DNA of 33,532 nucleotides from Rhodospirillales bacterium (lineage in GTDB: Bacteria > Pseudomonadota > Gammaproteobacteria > Burkholderiales > Burkholderiaceae_D). The DNA lies in assembly GCA_903970305.1 (NCBI GenBank), contig CAJCID010000290.1, forward strand, positions 1 to 33,532, written 5' to 3'. Below, piece after piece: positions 1-8,236 of this stretch. Under the pieces are notes generated by a model that saw only the letters and a list, made by a program, of their open reading frames with translations, was not told where the DNA came from and ran no database searches. The position numbers were made by a program, and so were the translations under genes. Numbering within the stretch: position 1 is the stretch's first letter; each line of letters begins with the position of its first letter.

Positions 1-19
1 ACGTGTGCTCTTCCGATCT
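1..19 (+). other. Illumina adapter residue at contig end (artefact)
   Basis: The first 19 bases, ACGTGTGCTCTTCCGATCT, are identical to the 3' end of the Illumina TruSeq read-2 adapter. This is library sequence, not genome. It is translated in frame with the following gene and would give it a false N-terminus (MCSSDL-like) and a false GTG start at base 3. Biological sequence begins at about base 20. Confidence 0.93.
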
Positions 20-659
20 GCCGGGTGCGCAAGGCGTGTCGGCCTTCATCGTCGAACGCGCGACCCCGGGCTTATCAGTGGGCAAACCGGACCGCAAGAT
101 GGGCCAGCGGGGCGCCCATACGGCCGACGTGATCTTCGAGAACTGCCGCGTCCCTGCAGCCAATCTCATCGGTGGCAAGGAAGGCCAGGGCTTTAAGACC
201 GCCATGAAGGTGCTCGACAAAGGCCGTCTGACCATCGCCGCCGCGTGCGTGGGCAGTGCCACGCGGATGCTGCAGGACACGCTGCGCTATACGCGCGAGC
301 GCAAGCAGTTCGGCCAGCCCATCGGAGAATTCCAACTCGTCGCTGCGCTGCTCGCCGACTCCCAGGCCGAACTCTATGCCGCGCGTACGATGGTCATCGA
401 CGCCGCCAGGCGCCGCGACCTGGGCGAGGATGTGGCACTGCACGCCTCCTGCTGCAAACTCTTTGCCTCGGAGATGTGCGGCCGCGTGGCCGATCGCTGC
501 GTCCAGGCGCATGGCGGCGCGGGCTACATCAGCGATTACGCCATTGAACGCTTCTACCGCGACGTCCGGCTGTTCCGGATCTTCGAAGGGACCAGTCAGA
601 TCCAGCAGGTCATCATCGGGCGCGGTCTGGCCCGCTCCGGAGAGCTGATCCGGGTCTAG
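20..659 (+). CDS. Acyl-CoA dehydrogenase, C-terminal part (5' end missing)
   Basis: This flavoenzyme would introduce the alpha-beta double bond into an acyl-CoA and pass electrons to ETF. About 213 genomic codons remain of a family usually 380-390 residues long. They cover the middle beta domain (GAQGVSAF, RGAHTADVIFENCRVP) and the whole C-terminal helical domain. The signature RERKQFGQPIGEFQ is present, then QAHGGAGYISDYAIERFYRD, then FEGTSQIQ. The Glu at bases 585-587 in FEGTSQIQ sits where the catalytic base of short- and medium-chain enzymes lies. The gene is open at its 5' end because the contig ends there; the apparent start at base 3 lies in adapter. The substrate chain (fatty acyl, isovaleryl or other) cannot be told from this part. 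Confidence 0.93.
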
Positions 660-791
660 GCCTAAGGCGGCCTAAGGTGGCGCGCATCCGACATTTCACA
701 TTTCAGCGCCTGTCCATTAGGCGCGGATTCGGGCACAATCGCGGCTAATTGCATAACATCATGATATTGACCCGTCCTCATTCATCCGGAA

Positions 792-3236
792 GTGCTCGCG
801 CGAACCGATGGGGTGCTCGCGTCGGTATGGACTCCGCGACGCATGTCTGAGCATTTCCGTCCCACTCCCTTCTGGCCAGAACGACCGTCTGCAGCGCGCT
901 TGGCATCCCGTCGGATCGGGATGCCGCTTGCCTGGGCGAGCCTGTTCGCACTCTGTACACCGGTAGCGCACGCGCTCGGCCTGGGCGAGAGCCAGCTGCG
1001 CTCGGCGCTGGGCGAGCCGCTCGATCTGAGGGTGAGCCTGTCGGCAAGCGATACGGAGGATCTGGACTGCCTGACGGTGAAAGGTCGCTCGGATCTGATT
1101 CCACCGACCGGGCTGCATGTGGAGGTCGTCTCGGGCCCGCGCGGGCGGTTTCTGGAAATTACGAGCTTGCGCCCGGTCAACGACCCGGCCATCGCGCTCG
1201 TCGTCTCAGCCGGCTGCAATTCGCCCGTCTCCCGCGACTACGTGGTTCTACTTAATCCCCAGACGCTCGCACCGGTCGTGCCGGTAGCAGCCGAGGTGGC
1301 CCAGGCGGCTCTGCCCGCCCCAGAAAGCCCGCCGGCCGCCCCCATGGCGCGACGCTCAGGGGGCAACGCCTTGGGTACCGCGCGCGGCGCACGCGAGCCG
1401 GCTGCAGGCCCGGCAGCCGTGCCGCCAAACCCCGCTGCCCAGTCGACTGCGGTGCCGGCAAGGGCTCCCCGGGTCCCGTCCCGTCCCCCCATGGAGAAGC
1501 GACCAGCGCAGGGTCCACAGAAGGGAGCAGAGAAGGCTCCTAACCCGCCTCCTGAACCGATCAGCCCGTCGCAGCCGGTCACCGGGCACGGCGATCGACT
1601 GCACCTCTCGCGCGCCACCGACAGTCCGGACCTGCGCATCTCGAGCGATCTGCTCTTAACGGCCAACGAGCCGCCACCCAGTGAGGAGCGCTTAGCTGAA
1701 CTGCGGGCAGCCGAAACACAGCTGCTTGCCCTACTGAACGGACAGCCCGTCGAGACAGGACCGAGCCCCAAGGAAGTGGAGTTGCAGCAACGCATCAAGT
1801 CTCTGGGGGGCGACATCGCCACCCTGCGTTCTGCCGTGCAAGAGGCGCAGGACCACAGCCGCTCCCTCGAGAACCGCGGGGGACCGGCAAGCCTGCCCTG
1901 GATTCTGGGCACTTTTGCCCTGTTGTGCCTGGCCGCGGCAGGCTGGTTCGCCTGGCGTTATCGGTCGATCCAGGAACTCAATGCCGCGCATCCTTGGTGG
2001 GAACAATCGCAACTTGCCCAGTCATCGCGGGAAGCGCGGCCATCGGGTCAATCCCGTCCATCCCGTCAGTCCGGCCGGGACGCGCCGATCCGCATGGGTC
2101 AGCCGATCGCCGAGGACGATTTCACGGTCTCCGACTTCCAACCCAGAAGGACTCCTGCCCCGAGGGTGCGTCCTTCCACCACGCCCGCCGCCCCTGTTGC
2201 ACCCGTTGCCCCCCGGGCGAGTCGTCCAGCCGCCCCGAGCCCCATTGCGCCAAGAGTCGCCCCGGTCGCTGCGGCAAAACCCCCTGCGCCCGCGCCCCCC
2301 GCACCCACTAAAGTCGCCACCGCGCAATCCCCAGCCGCCGCCCCGGGCGCGGCGGGCGTGAAGCCGCCGATTCCCTCGACCTCCCGGATCGACACCTCGC
2401 TTGGCCGCAGTTCGACGGGTCTGCCTTTCGGGATCGTCTCCAGTGCGATCGGCTCGCTTGAGGAACGGGTCGACTCGACTGAACTGACGCGCTCGGCGAT
2501 CGACTTCAACCTGGATCTGCCTGAGATCATCACGTCCTCACCGAACCAGCCAACACCCCCCGCGCCGGCACCGGCGGCCGGACCCACACCGGCAGCCTCG
2601 CCCGCCCAGGCCGCATTCAAGCTTGAGCCGCTGGATTTCGACCTGCCCGCAAAGACAGCGCAAGCGCCCGCTCCCGCCGCACAGACCATGGGGCCGGATA
2701 CGATCCTGCGGCTCGATGACCAGGCCTCGGCCGGCCTTGGCGCAAGCGCGACCAATCTCGCGGGCGAGCAGGCCTCGCTGCAATTCAAGCTGCTCCAGTT
2801 CGCAGCCGTGATCGAGCAGGCCACCGAGTTGCAGGACGCGGGCGAGCATACCAAGGCGATCGCCGTCTTGCGCCAATATGTGCTGCGCGACGAGACCATT
2901 CCGACCTTGATGTGGCTGATGCTGTTTGACCTGTATCGCAAGGTCAACAAGAAACCCGTCTATGAGGCGCTGGCCGAGCACTTCAACCGGCGCTACAAGC
3001 GCACCATGGTGCGCTGGGACGAGGAGCTCGACGCGAAGACGCCTCAGACGCGCCTGTCCGAGAACCCTGACATCGAGCGCCAGTTGAAGGCACGCTGGGG
3101 CACGACCGCCGGGCTCGAGATGCTGCGCGGGCTGACCTGCGATCGGGAGCGGTCGGACAACATCATCTTTAACGCCGCGTTACAACGCGACCTGCTCGCA
3201 CAGGCTAAGATCTTTCCGATCGAAGACAGCGTCTAG
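792..3236 (+). CDS. FimV/HubP-like polar landmark protein
   Basis: Proteins of this family sit at the cell pole, bridging peptidoglycan and cytoplasmic polar proteins, and affect type IV pili and twitching. Read from GTG at 792 it has 814 residues. A hydrophobic signal segment at residues 44-61 ends in AHA, and mature protein would begin LGLGESQLRSALGEPL, the FimV N-terminal signature. The N-domain runs to about residue 155. A Pro/Ala-rich region and a short coiled coil (about 300-355) follow, then one membrane helix at about 369-390, a long Pro/Ala-rich cytoplasmic linker, and a C-terminal TPR-like helical domain (about 675-760). I see no LysM motif, which many FimV proteins have. The ATG at 843 (residue 18) is an equally possible start and puts the signal peptide closer to the N-terminus. 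The usual asd/truA neighbours are absent. Confidence 0.85.
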   Translation: MLARTDGVLASVWTPRRMSEHFRPTPFWPERPSAARLASRRIGMPLAWASLFALCTPVAHALGLGESQLRSALGEPLDLRVSLSASDTEDLDCLTVKGRSDLIPPTGLHVEVVSGPRGRFLEITSLRPVNDPAIALVVSAGCNSPVSRDYVVLLNPQTLAPVVPVAAEVAQAALPAPESPPAAPMARRSGGNALGTARGAREPAAGPAAVPPNPAAQSTAVPARAPRVPSRPPMEKRPAQGPQKGAEKAPNPPPEPISPSQPVTGHGDRLHLSRATDSPDLRISSDLLLTANEPPPSEERLAELRAAETQLLALLNGQPVETGPSPKEVELQQRIKSLGGDIATLRSAVQEAQDHSRSLENRGGPASLPWILGTFALLCLAAAGWFAWRYRSIQELNAAHPWWEQSQLAQSSREARPSGQSRPSRQSGRDAPIRMGQPIAEDDFTVSDFQPRRTPAPRVRPSTTPAAPVAPVAPRASRPAAPSPIAPRVAPVAAAKPPAPAPPAPTKVATAQSPAAAPGAAGVKPPIPSTSRIDTSLGRSSTGLPFGIVSSAIGSLEERVDSTELTRSAIDFNLDLPEIITSSPNQPTPPAPAPAAGPTPAASPAQAAFKLEPLDFDLPAKTAQAPAPAAQTMGPDTILRLDDQASAGLGASATNLAGEQASLQFKLLQFAAVIEQATELQDAGEHTKAIAVLRQYVLRDETIPTLMWLMLFDLYRKVNKKPVYEALAEHFNRRYKRTMVRWDEELDAKTPQTRLSENPDIERQLKARWGTTAGLEMLRGLTCDRERSDNIIFNAALQRDLLAQAKIFPIEDSV

Positions 3237-3294
3237 GCGGCCCAAAGAGCCAGCCAGCCGCGTCGGGCGCCTGCAACGTTCCCGGGAGAACATC

Positions 3295-3948
3295 ATGCTC
3301 AAGCTCTGCGGCTTTGCGGCCAGCAACTACTACAACAAGGTCAAGTTCGCTTTGCTCGAAAAGGGCGTGCCCTTCGAGGAGGTCGTGGTCTGGCCCGACA
3401 CGTCGGAGGCCTTTTTGGCCAAGACACCGCTTGGCAAGATCCCCTATATCGAGACTGACGAGGGGGTAGTCTCGGAATCCGAACCGATCTGCGAATACAT
3501 TGAAACGGTCTATCGCGAGGTGCCGCTCCTGCCGAGCGAGCCCATGGCGCGAGCCAAGGCCAGGGAATTGATCCAGTTCGTCGAGCTCTATCTCGAATGG
3601 GAGGCAAGGCGGCTCTACTCTGAGGCCTTTTTTGGCGGGAAGGTCTCCGATGACATCAAACAGATTGTGGCCAAGCGCTTGAACCAGGCGTTGGCGGCCT
3701 TGCCGCGCCTGACGCCATTGACGCATTTTGCGCTCGGCGAGCGGTTCTCGCTCGTCGACTGCGCCTTGGCCGTGCATCTGCCCACGGTTGGTTTTGCCAC
3801 CAAGCTGATTTACGGGCATGACATCATGAGCACCCCGCTCATCTCGGACTATCTCGCCCGACTCGCGGCGCGTCCGGCCTTGCAGAAGGTGCTCGCCGAT
3901 CGCAAGGAAAGCGTCGAAGAACTCGTCAGGCGCCGAACGGGCAGCTGA
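3295..3948 (+). CDS. Glutathione S-transferase family protein
   Basis: A cytosolic GST-fold protein of 217 residues, typical length. The N-terminal thioredoxin-like domain (about 1-76) carries the cis-proline at P50 in GKIPYIE and the Glu61-Ser62 pair that binds the gamma-glutamyl group of glutathione (SESEPICEYIE). The helical C-terminal domain runs from about 88 to 210, with the conserved FSLVDCALA N-capping region. The start is ATG at 3295, preceded by GGGAGAA. It follows the FimV-like gene by 58 bp. Its stop at 3946-3948 directly abuts the stop of the convergent tesA. The substrate cannot be inferred; stress-related (SspA-like) roles also occur in this fold, but the conserved glutathione-site residues favour a GST. 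Confidence 0.87.
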   Translation: MLKLCGFAASNYYNKVKFALLEKGVPFEEVVVWPDTSEAFLAKTPLGKIPYIETDEGVVSESEPICEYIETVYREVPLLPSEPMARAKARELIQFVELYLEWEARRLYSEAFFGGKVSDDIKQIVAKRLNQALAALPRLTPLTHFALGERFSLVDCALAVHLPTVGFATKLIYGHDIMSTPLISDYLARLAARPALQKVLADRKESVEELVRRRTGS

Positions 3949-4608
3949 TCACTTCACCAGAGGCGCAAGATAGGGCCAGACATTGGCCAACAGCTTCGGC
4001 TGGGCGCTTTCGGTTGGATGAATCCGGTCAGGCTGGAACCATTGCAATTGATCGGCAAAGCCCTCGAAGAGAAACGGCACGAGTGCGGTGTGGTACTGAC
4101 GGGCGAGATCGGGATAGAGCTTGGCGAAACGCTCGGTGAACTCCCGCCCATAGTTGGGGGGTAGCTGTATGCCCACCAGCAGAACCTGCGCATGCGCGGC
4201 CTGGCTCGCCTCGATCATCGCCTTCAGGTTGGATTCGGTTGCGCTAAGTTGCAGTCCACGCAATCCATCGTTGCCACCGAGTTCGATGATGACGATGCCG
4301 GGCTTCTCGCGGGCCAGCAGTGCCGGCAGGCGTTCAGCACCCCCACCAGTCGTGTCGCCGCTGATGCTCGCATTGACCACGCTATAATCCTTGTGCTGTT
4401 CTTGCAAACGGTCGCGTAGCAGCTTGACCCAGCCCGTGTCGCGAGGCAGTCCGTATTCCGCCGAGATGCTGTCGCCCAAGACCAGGATGGTCCGGGAACT
4501 CACCGGGACCGCGCCGGTTGCCGCTTGAGCGCTCGCAGATCCCCATAGTCCAACTGCGATCATTACCAGCCACGCACAGGCGCGGCATTGCCATGGACTT
4601 CTCAACAT
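3949..4608 (-). CDS. tesA: TesA-type SGNH/GDSL esterase (arylesterase/lysophospholipase), periplasmic
   Basis: Hydrolyses acyl esters and thioesters in the periplasm. The 219-residue protein has a signal peptide ending in SASAQA (about residue 29). Block I is LVLGDSISAEYG with nucleophile Ser47, block II follows at NASISGDTTGGG, block III at ELGGNDGLRG, and block V at DRIHPTESAQ with the catalytic Asp and His. All SGNH residues are visible. The open frame extends upstream to 4995, but that part overlaps the divergent ATPase gene and has no signal sequence, so I place the start at ATG 4608. That start shares two bases with the ATPase start at 4607. Pairing of tesA with a ybbA-like gene is conserved in proteobacteria. 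Confidence 0.9.
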   Translation of the reverse strand: MLRSPWQCRACAWLVMIAVGLWGSASAQAATGAVPVSSRTILVLGDSISAEYGLPRDTGWVKLLRDRLQEQHKDYSVVNASISGDTTGGGAERLPALLAREKPGIVIIELGGNDGLRGLQLSATESNLKAMIEASQAAHAQVLLVGIQLPPNYGREFTERFAKLYPDLARQYHTALVPFLFEGFADQLQWFQPDRIHPTESAQPKLLANVWPYLAPLVK

Positions 4609-5284
4609 GTCTGAGATCGTGATTGCGGTAGAGGGATTGGGTAAACAGGTCACCGATGCCATCGGGACACTGACGATTCTTGACGATATCACGTTCACCA
4701 TTCGGGCCGGCGAGACGGTGGCCATCGTCGGGGCCTCCGGTTCAGGCAAGTCGACGCTACTGGGTCTTCTCGCCGGATTGGACCAACCCACGAGCGGTTC
4801 GGTTCGCCTCGATGGCGTGGACGTGGGTGCCATCGATGAAGATGCGCGCGCGAAGCTGCGCGCGGCCAAGGTCGGATTCGTGTTCCAGTCCTTCCAGCTC
4901 CTACCGCATCTGTCGGCACTGGAGAACGTCATGCTGCCCCTGGAATTGCAGGGCCGGCGCGATGCGCGTGCGCAAAGCCTCGAGATCCTCGCCAAGGTGG
5001 GCTTGGCCGAACGGCTGCACCATTATCCGAAAACACTCTCCGGAGGCGAACAGCAGCGCGTCGCGCTCGCGCGCGCCTTCGTCACGGCGCCCGCTGTCCT
5101 GCTGGCCGATGAGCCCACGGGAAGCCTCGATGCGACGACCGGCGAGGGCATCATGGACCTGATGCTCGAGATGAACCGCGTGCAGGGCTCGACACTCGTC
5201 CTCGTGACTCACGACGGCGGGATCGCGGCGCGCTGCGAGCGCCGCATCACGCTTGCCGCCGGTCACATCGTCAAAGAGGACTGA
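4607..5284 (+). CDS. ABC transporter ATP-binding protein, YbbA/LolD-like
   Basis: A 225-residue ATPase of the MacB/LolD/YbbA type, which works with an FtsX-like permease in moving lipids, lipoproteins or toxic compounds across the envelope. Walker A is GASGSGKST (residues 42-50), the Q-loop lies in FQSFQLLPHL, the signature is LSGGEQQR (144-151), Walker B is VLLADEPTGSLD (about 164-175), and the H-loop is VTHD (about 200-203). It starts at ATG 4607, divergent from tesA with start codons overlapping by two bases. In E. coli and Pseudomonas the partner permease gene (ybbP type) follows directly. Here the next gene is a convergent hydrolase, so no permease is adjacent and the partner must be elsewhere or lost. 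Confidence 0.9.
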   Translation: MSEIVIAVEGLGKQVTDAIGTLTILDDITFTIRAGETVAIVGASGSGKSTLLGLLAGLDQPTSGSVRLDGVDVGAIDEDARAKLRAAKVGFVFQSFQLLPHLSALENVMLPLELQGRRDARAQSLEILAKVGLAERLHHYPKTLSGGEQQRVALARAFVTAPAVLLADEPTGSLDATTGEGIMDLMLEMNRVQGSTLVLVTHDGGIAARCERRITLAAGHIVKED

Positions 5285-5309
5285 TAGGGTAGAGCGCAGC
5301 AGGGATCGT

Positions 5310-7028
5310 CTAGGGAGCCAGGGGCAGGATGCGCTCCGCACTGATCCGGCCATCGGCGTCCAGGGCGATGTGCACCTCCACCGACGCATGCGCAAAGTGC
5401 ACGGCATAGATATCGGCCCCCTTCGGTGTCAGCCCCTTGTACTCAAGCGACTGGATCGGCCCCCAGGCGGCGACGACAGGTGCGAGACTCGGTGCCTGCT
5501 GGCGCACCAGCGCCGAAAGCCCCGGGGTCATGCGCTCGTAGTCGGGGGCGCCCTTGGCGAGCGCCTCGAAGGAGCGCCGTAGCGCAGTTTCGGTGCCACG
5601 AACCGGAACGACACTCTGTACCGCAGCGACATTCTGCACCGGGTTGGGCTCGTCCCTTGCTTCGTGACGTCCCTGATCCTCAGCCAGGCGCACCGCGCGC
5701 ATCGGCTGGCCTTCGTGGCGCATCACGAGGGCGCCGACCTTGCCATCCGGACCATTCTCAAAACTGAACACATCATCCGACAGTTCAGCAAAAAAGGTGT
5801 GGTCGTTCTCGGCCAGGATCTCGCCGGATTCGGAGGCGCCATCGATCTGCAGGTGATCGCCCTGCCGGGAGACCGCCACCACCTTGCCATCCGGCAGTTG
5901 GTAGTAGCCCGCCATCCGGTCGAGGATGGTGCCCGCAAGGGGGACGGCCTTGCGGTCCGACAAGAGCTTGACCGGGTCGCCCAGCGCCACCTCGAGGAGT
6001 TCGCGCATGAGCGAATCAGCGGCGGCTCCGTTCAGATTGGCCAGAACGATCACCGCCAGTCGCTTGGCCGGAACGTAGGCCATACCCGAATTAAAGCCGT
6101 CGATGCCGCCGTTGTGCCAGACGACTTCGGCCCCGCCCGGGCTGGTTGTAATGATGACCCCGAGGCCGTAATGATCCTGGGTGGGTGTCGTCATTTTCTT
6201 GAGCGAGGCCGGCGCAAGCAGCTTGCCGCCAAACAGGCCCTCTTCCCAGCGCAGGAGATCTCCGGTCGTGGAGTAAAGGCCACCGGCCGAGAAGGGCACG
6301 CTCATGTCGATATGGTCAGCCACGAGAGGCCCCTTCGGTCCGGGCACGTAGCCGACCGCGCGGTGCGGCACCACCTCGGAGTTGAAGTCATAACCCGAGT
6401 CCTTCATGCCAAGGGGCACGAAGAGGTTCTCGCGCACGAACCTCGCGTAACTCTCGCCTGTGAGCTTTTCGATCAGATAGCCCAAGAGCACATAGCCCGA
6501 ATTGCTGTAGCCAAAGCGGCTGCCCGGCGGGAAGTCGAGGGGCTTGTCGCGAAAGCGCGCAACCAGTTGCTCTGGGGAGGTGGGTAGGCCTCGGGTCGTC
6601 GCATAGTCGGGAAAGTCCGTGAAGTTCGGAATCCCCGAAGTGTGATGCAGGAGTTCGAAGATCGTGATCGCCTGCCAGCTCGGTGGTACATCGGGGAGAT
6701 AGCGGCCGATCGGATCGTCGATCTTGAGTTTGCCGCGCTCCTCCAAAAGCAGGATCGACGCGGCCGTGAACTGCTTGGTGAGCGAGCCGATCCTGAACCG
6801 GGTCGCCGCAGAGTTGGCGATGTTCCAGTCCAAATCGGCGCTGCCGAAAGCGCGATCGAAGATCGGCCTGCCCTCGCGCGCGACCAGGATCGCGCCCATG
6901 AATTGACCATGCGCCACGCGCAGATCGATGGCCCGCTGCATGCGGAGCAGATCATCGCCTGCGCCTGCCCCGACGGGGCAGAGGCAGACTAAGGCGAATA
7001 TCGCGATGGCAAGCTGGTGACGGGTCAT
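5310..7028 (-). CDS. Secreted serine hydrolase, class C beta-lactamase/DD-peptidase-like
   Basis: A 572-residue exported protein with a signal peptide at about 1-24 (AIFALVCLCPVGAGAG). The beta-lactamase-related domain covers about 30-350. The nucleophile motif is SLTK (Ser82, Lys85), the second motif is YSN (Tyr175-Asn177), and the third is HNGG (His306), replacing the KTG of true beta-lactamases. This pattern is typical of the large esterase/peptidase group related to AmpC, so antibiotic hydrolysis should not be assumed. A C-terminal extension of about 200 residues resembles the accessory lipocalin-like or DUF3471-like modules seen in this group. The frame is open up to 7298, but the upstream part overlaps the glycosyltransferase gene; ATG 7028 has a GGGGA ribosome site and begins the signal peptide. 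Confidence 0.86.
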   Translation of the reverse strand: MTRHQLAIAIFALVCLCPVGAGAGDDLLRMQRAIDLRVAHGQFMGAILVAREGRPIFDRAFGSADLDWNIANSAATRFRIGSLTKQFTAASILLLEERGKLKIDDPIGRYLPDVPPSWQAITIFELLHHTSGIPNFTDFPDYATTRGLPTSPEQLVARFRDKPLDFPPGSRFGYSNSGYVLLGYLIEKLTGESYARFVRENLFVPLGMKDSGYDFNSEVVPHRAVGYVPGPKGPLVADHIDMSVPFSAGGLYSTTGDLLRWEEGLFGGKLLAPASLKKMTTPTQDHYGLGVIITTSPGGAEVVWHNGGIDGFNSGMAYVPAKRLAVIVLANLNGAAADSLMRELLEVALGDPVKLLSDRKAVPLAGTILDRMAGYYQLPDGKVVAVSRQGDHLQIDGASESGEILAENDHTFFAELSDDVFSFENGPDGKVGALVMRHEGQPMRAVRLAEDQGRHEARDEPNPVQNVAAVQSVVPVRGTETALRRSFEALAKGAPDYERMTPGLSALVRQQAPSLAPVVAAWGPIQSLEYKGLTPKGADIYAVHFAHASVEVHIALDADGRISAERILPLAP

Positions 7029-7079
7029 CCGCTGGCGTCCCCGATCGCTCTGTGGAAGAGTCCTTGACGTCGGGATTAT

Positions 7080-7094
7080 CGGGCCCCGGGCCCG
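7080..7094. repeat. 15-bp GC-only palindrome between glycosyltransferase and hydrolase genes
   Basis: CGGGCCC and GGGCCCG surround a single C, a perfect inverted repeat. A second small hairpin (CCTCGA/TCGAGG, 7128-7146) lies just after the glycosyltransferase stop. Neither is followed by a T-run, so they are not clear terminators; they may form RNA structure in the 122-bp gap. Confidence 0.35.
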
Positions 7095-7150
7095 AGTGCA
7101 CAACGGCTCCGAGAGGGTCGTAGGGGCCCTCGACGTTTCCTCGAGGTGAC

Positions 7151-7915
7151 CTAAATGCGATGCGCGCGTGCCTGGCGCACGCGTACGACAAAGCCCGCCG
7201 TCTCGGGCTGGGTCTGACGCAAGCGCAACAGGTGATAGGTCTGCGCGATGAGTACGCGCGGGTAAGCGACCCTTAAGAGATCGGCGATCATGCGCCATTC
7301 CGCGCGCAGCCCTTTGATTAAGCCGAGTTTTTCGGTTTTTCTGGCCTGCGTGACCTGGGGCCAGTGGGCCACCGCGATCGACAGGCGTTGCTCGATGATG
7401 GCACGGTTCATGAAGACCTCGATGCCAAAGCGCGGCAAGGCCCGGACTTCGGCTAAGGCCTGGCTGAGCAGGTCGCGGCGGATGACGCGCTCACCGGACA
7501 CGAAGTCGAGCCCGAGCGCCCGAAAGATCAAGAGGCTGTTTCGGCGCAGGCTCAGACTGACGTAGGTGCGGCCTGAGAGCACCGGTGCCGCGAGCGCGGT
7601 CAGATCCGCCGCCGACAGGCCCTTCAGGTCCGCATCGAGAAGCAAGAGGAGTTCGTTGCGGGCGGCGGCAACCCCCGTCGCCATCGCATAGCTCTTTCCG
7701 CGGTTTTCTGGATGAATCACGAGGCGCACGGAGGGGAAGCGCCGCACCACTTCAGCCGTGCCATCGGTTGAACCGTCGTCGACGACGATCACCTCGTCGA
7801 TGAGCCCGTGGCTTGCGGCGATGGCCAGACCCTGGGCGATCCGGGGCGCCTCGTTGTAGGCGCAGATGATGCAGGAGATGCGAGCATGGGGTCCGGCCAG
7901 AACCGGTAAATTCAT
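7151..7915 (-). CDS. Family 2 (GT-A) glycosyltransferase
   Basis: A 254-residue cytoplasmic or membrane-peripheral glycosyltransferase. The GT-A nucleotide-sugar fold is shown by ISCIICAYNEAPRI (residues 13-26), VIVVDDGSTDGT (about 43-54), NRGKSYAMATG, and the metal-binding LLLLDADLKGL. The C-terminal part (about 200-254) has hydrophobic and basic residues (LLRVAYPRVLIAQTYHLLRLR) that may touch the membrane. Acceptor and donor are not predictable. It lies upstream of the serine hydrolase on the same strand with a 122-bp gap, so co-transcription is possible but not required. It is not surrounded by other polysaccharide genes. Confidence 0.88.
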   Translation of the reverse strand: MNLPVLAGPHARISCIICAYNEAPRIAQGLAIAASHGLIDEVIVVDDGSTDGTAEVVRRFPSVRLVIHPENRGKSYAMATGVAAARNELLLLLDADLKGLSAADLTALAAPVLSGRTYVSLSLRRNSLLIFRALGLDFVSGERVIRRDLLSQALAEVRALPRFGIEVFMNRAIIEQRLSIAVAHWPQVTQARKTEKLGLIKGLRAEWRMIADLLRVAYPRVLIAQTYHLLRLRQTQPETAGFVVRVRQARAHRI

Positions 7916-8236
7916 ATCGGGAAATCCTCAGACTACCGCGGTCGACGGAAATCGGTCGGCCCGTCCGGTCCCTGCTGTTACAGGTAACGCGATGCTAGAC
8001 GAATTTCAAGACGTTTCTTTGACGCTCGAAATTGCTCCGCCGCGGGTTGCGCCTTGGAGCAATGGAAATGCGACCTCAAAGGATCCAGAGGTCGACCTGC
8101 GGATATACGGGCCAAATAGCCGGTGCAGGGGACGCCGCAACCTCCGGAGTCAAGGCCGCCTCGGGCTCAGGCTGCTTGACTGGATTGCAAGGAAAGCATT
8201 ACTTTAAGTAATACTGTAATACTCCGGGGATTCGAG
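7916..8236. other. Intergenic region between glycosyltransferase and AbrB-type gene
   Basis: These 321 bp separate two divergently oriented genes and contain no convincing coding sequence. The only structure I see is at the right end: a TTGACT at 8176-8181 that could be a -35 box, and the palindrome at 8198-8212. The left part should hold the glycosyltransferase promoter, but no clear box is visible. Confidence 0.6.
8198..8212. promoter_or_regulatory. Palindromic operator candidate for the AbrB-type antitoxin gene
   Basis: ATTACTTTAAGTAAT is a perfect 7+1+7 inverted repeat, with a partial further copy (TAATACT) just downstream. It lies 25 bp upstream of the AbrB-type start and downstream of TTGACT (8176-8181). 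Antitoxins of this family usually repress their own promoter by binding such AT-rich palindromes. The assignment is by position and symmetry only. Confidence 0.5.

Noticed and set aside
2099-2950. Minus-strand frame opposite the FimV-like gene
   Set aside because: Low-complexity Gly/Ala/Ser antisense of the Pro/Ala-rich linker, with no family resemblance.
5310-7028. Antibiotic-resistance beta-lactamase
   Set aside because: The third motif is HNGG rather than KTG and there is a long extra C-terminal domain, which point to the broad esterase/peptidase group.
7029-7298. N-terminal extension of the serine hydrolase by 90 residues
   Set aside because: It overlaps the glycosyltransferase gene, is Arg/Pro-rich, and would bury the clear signal peptide starting at ATG 7028.
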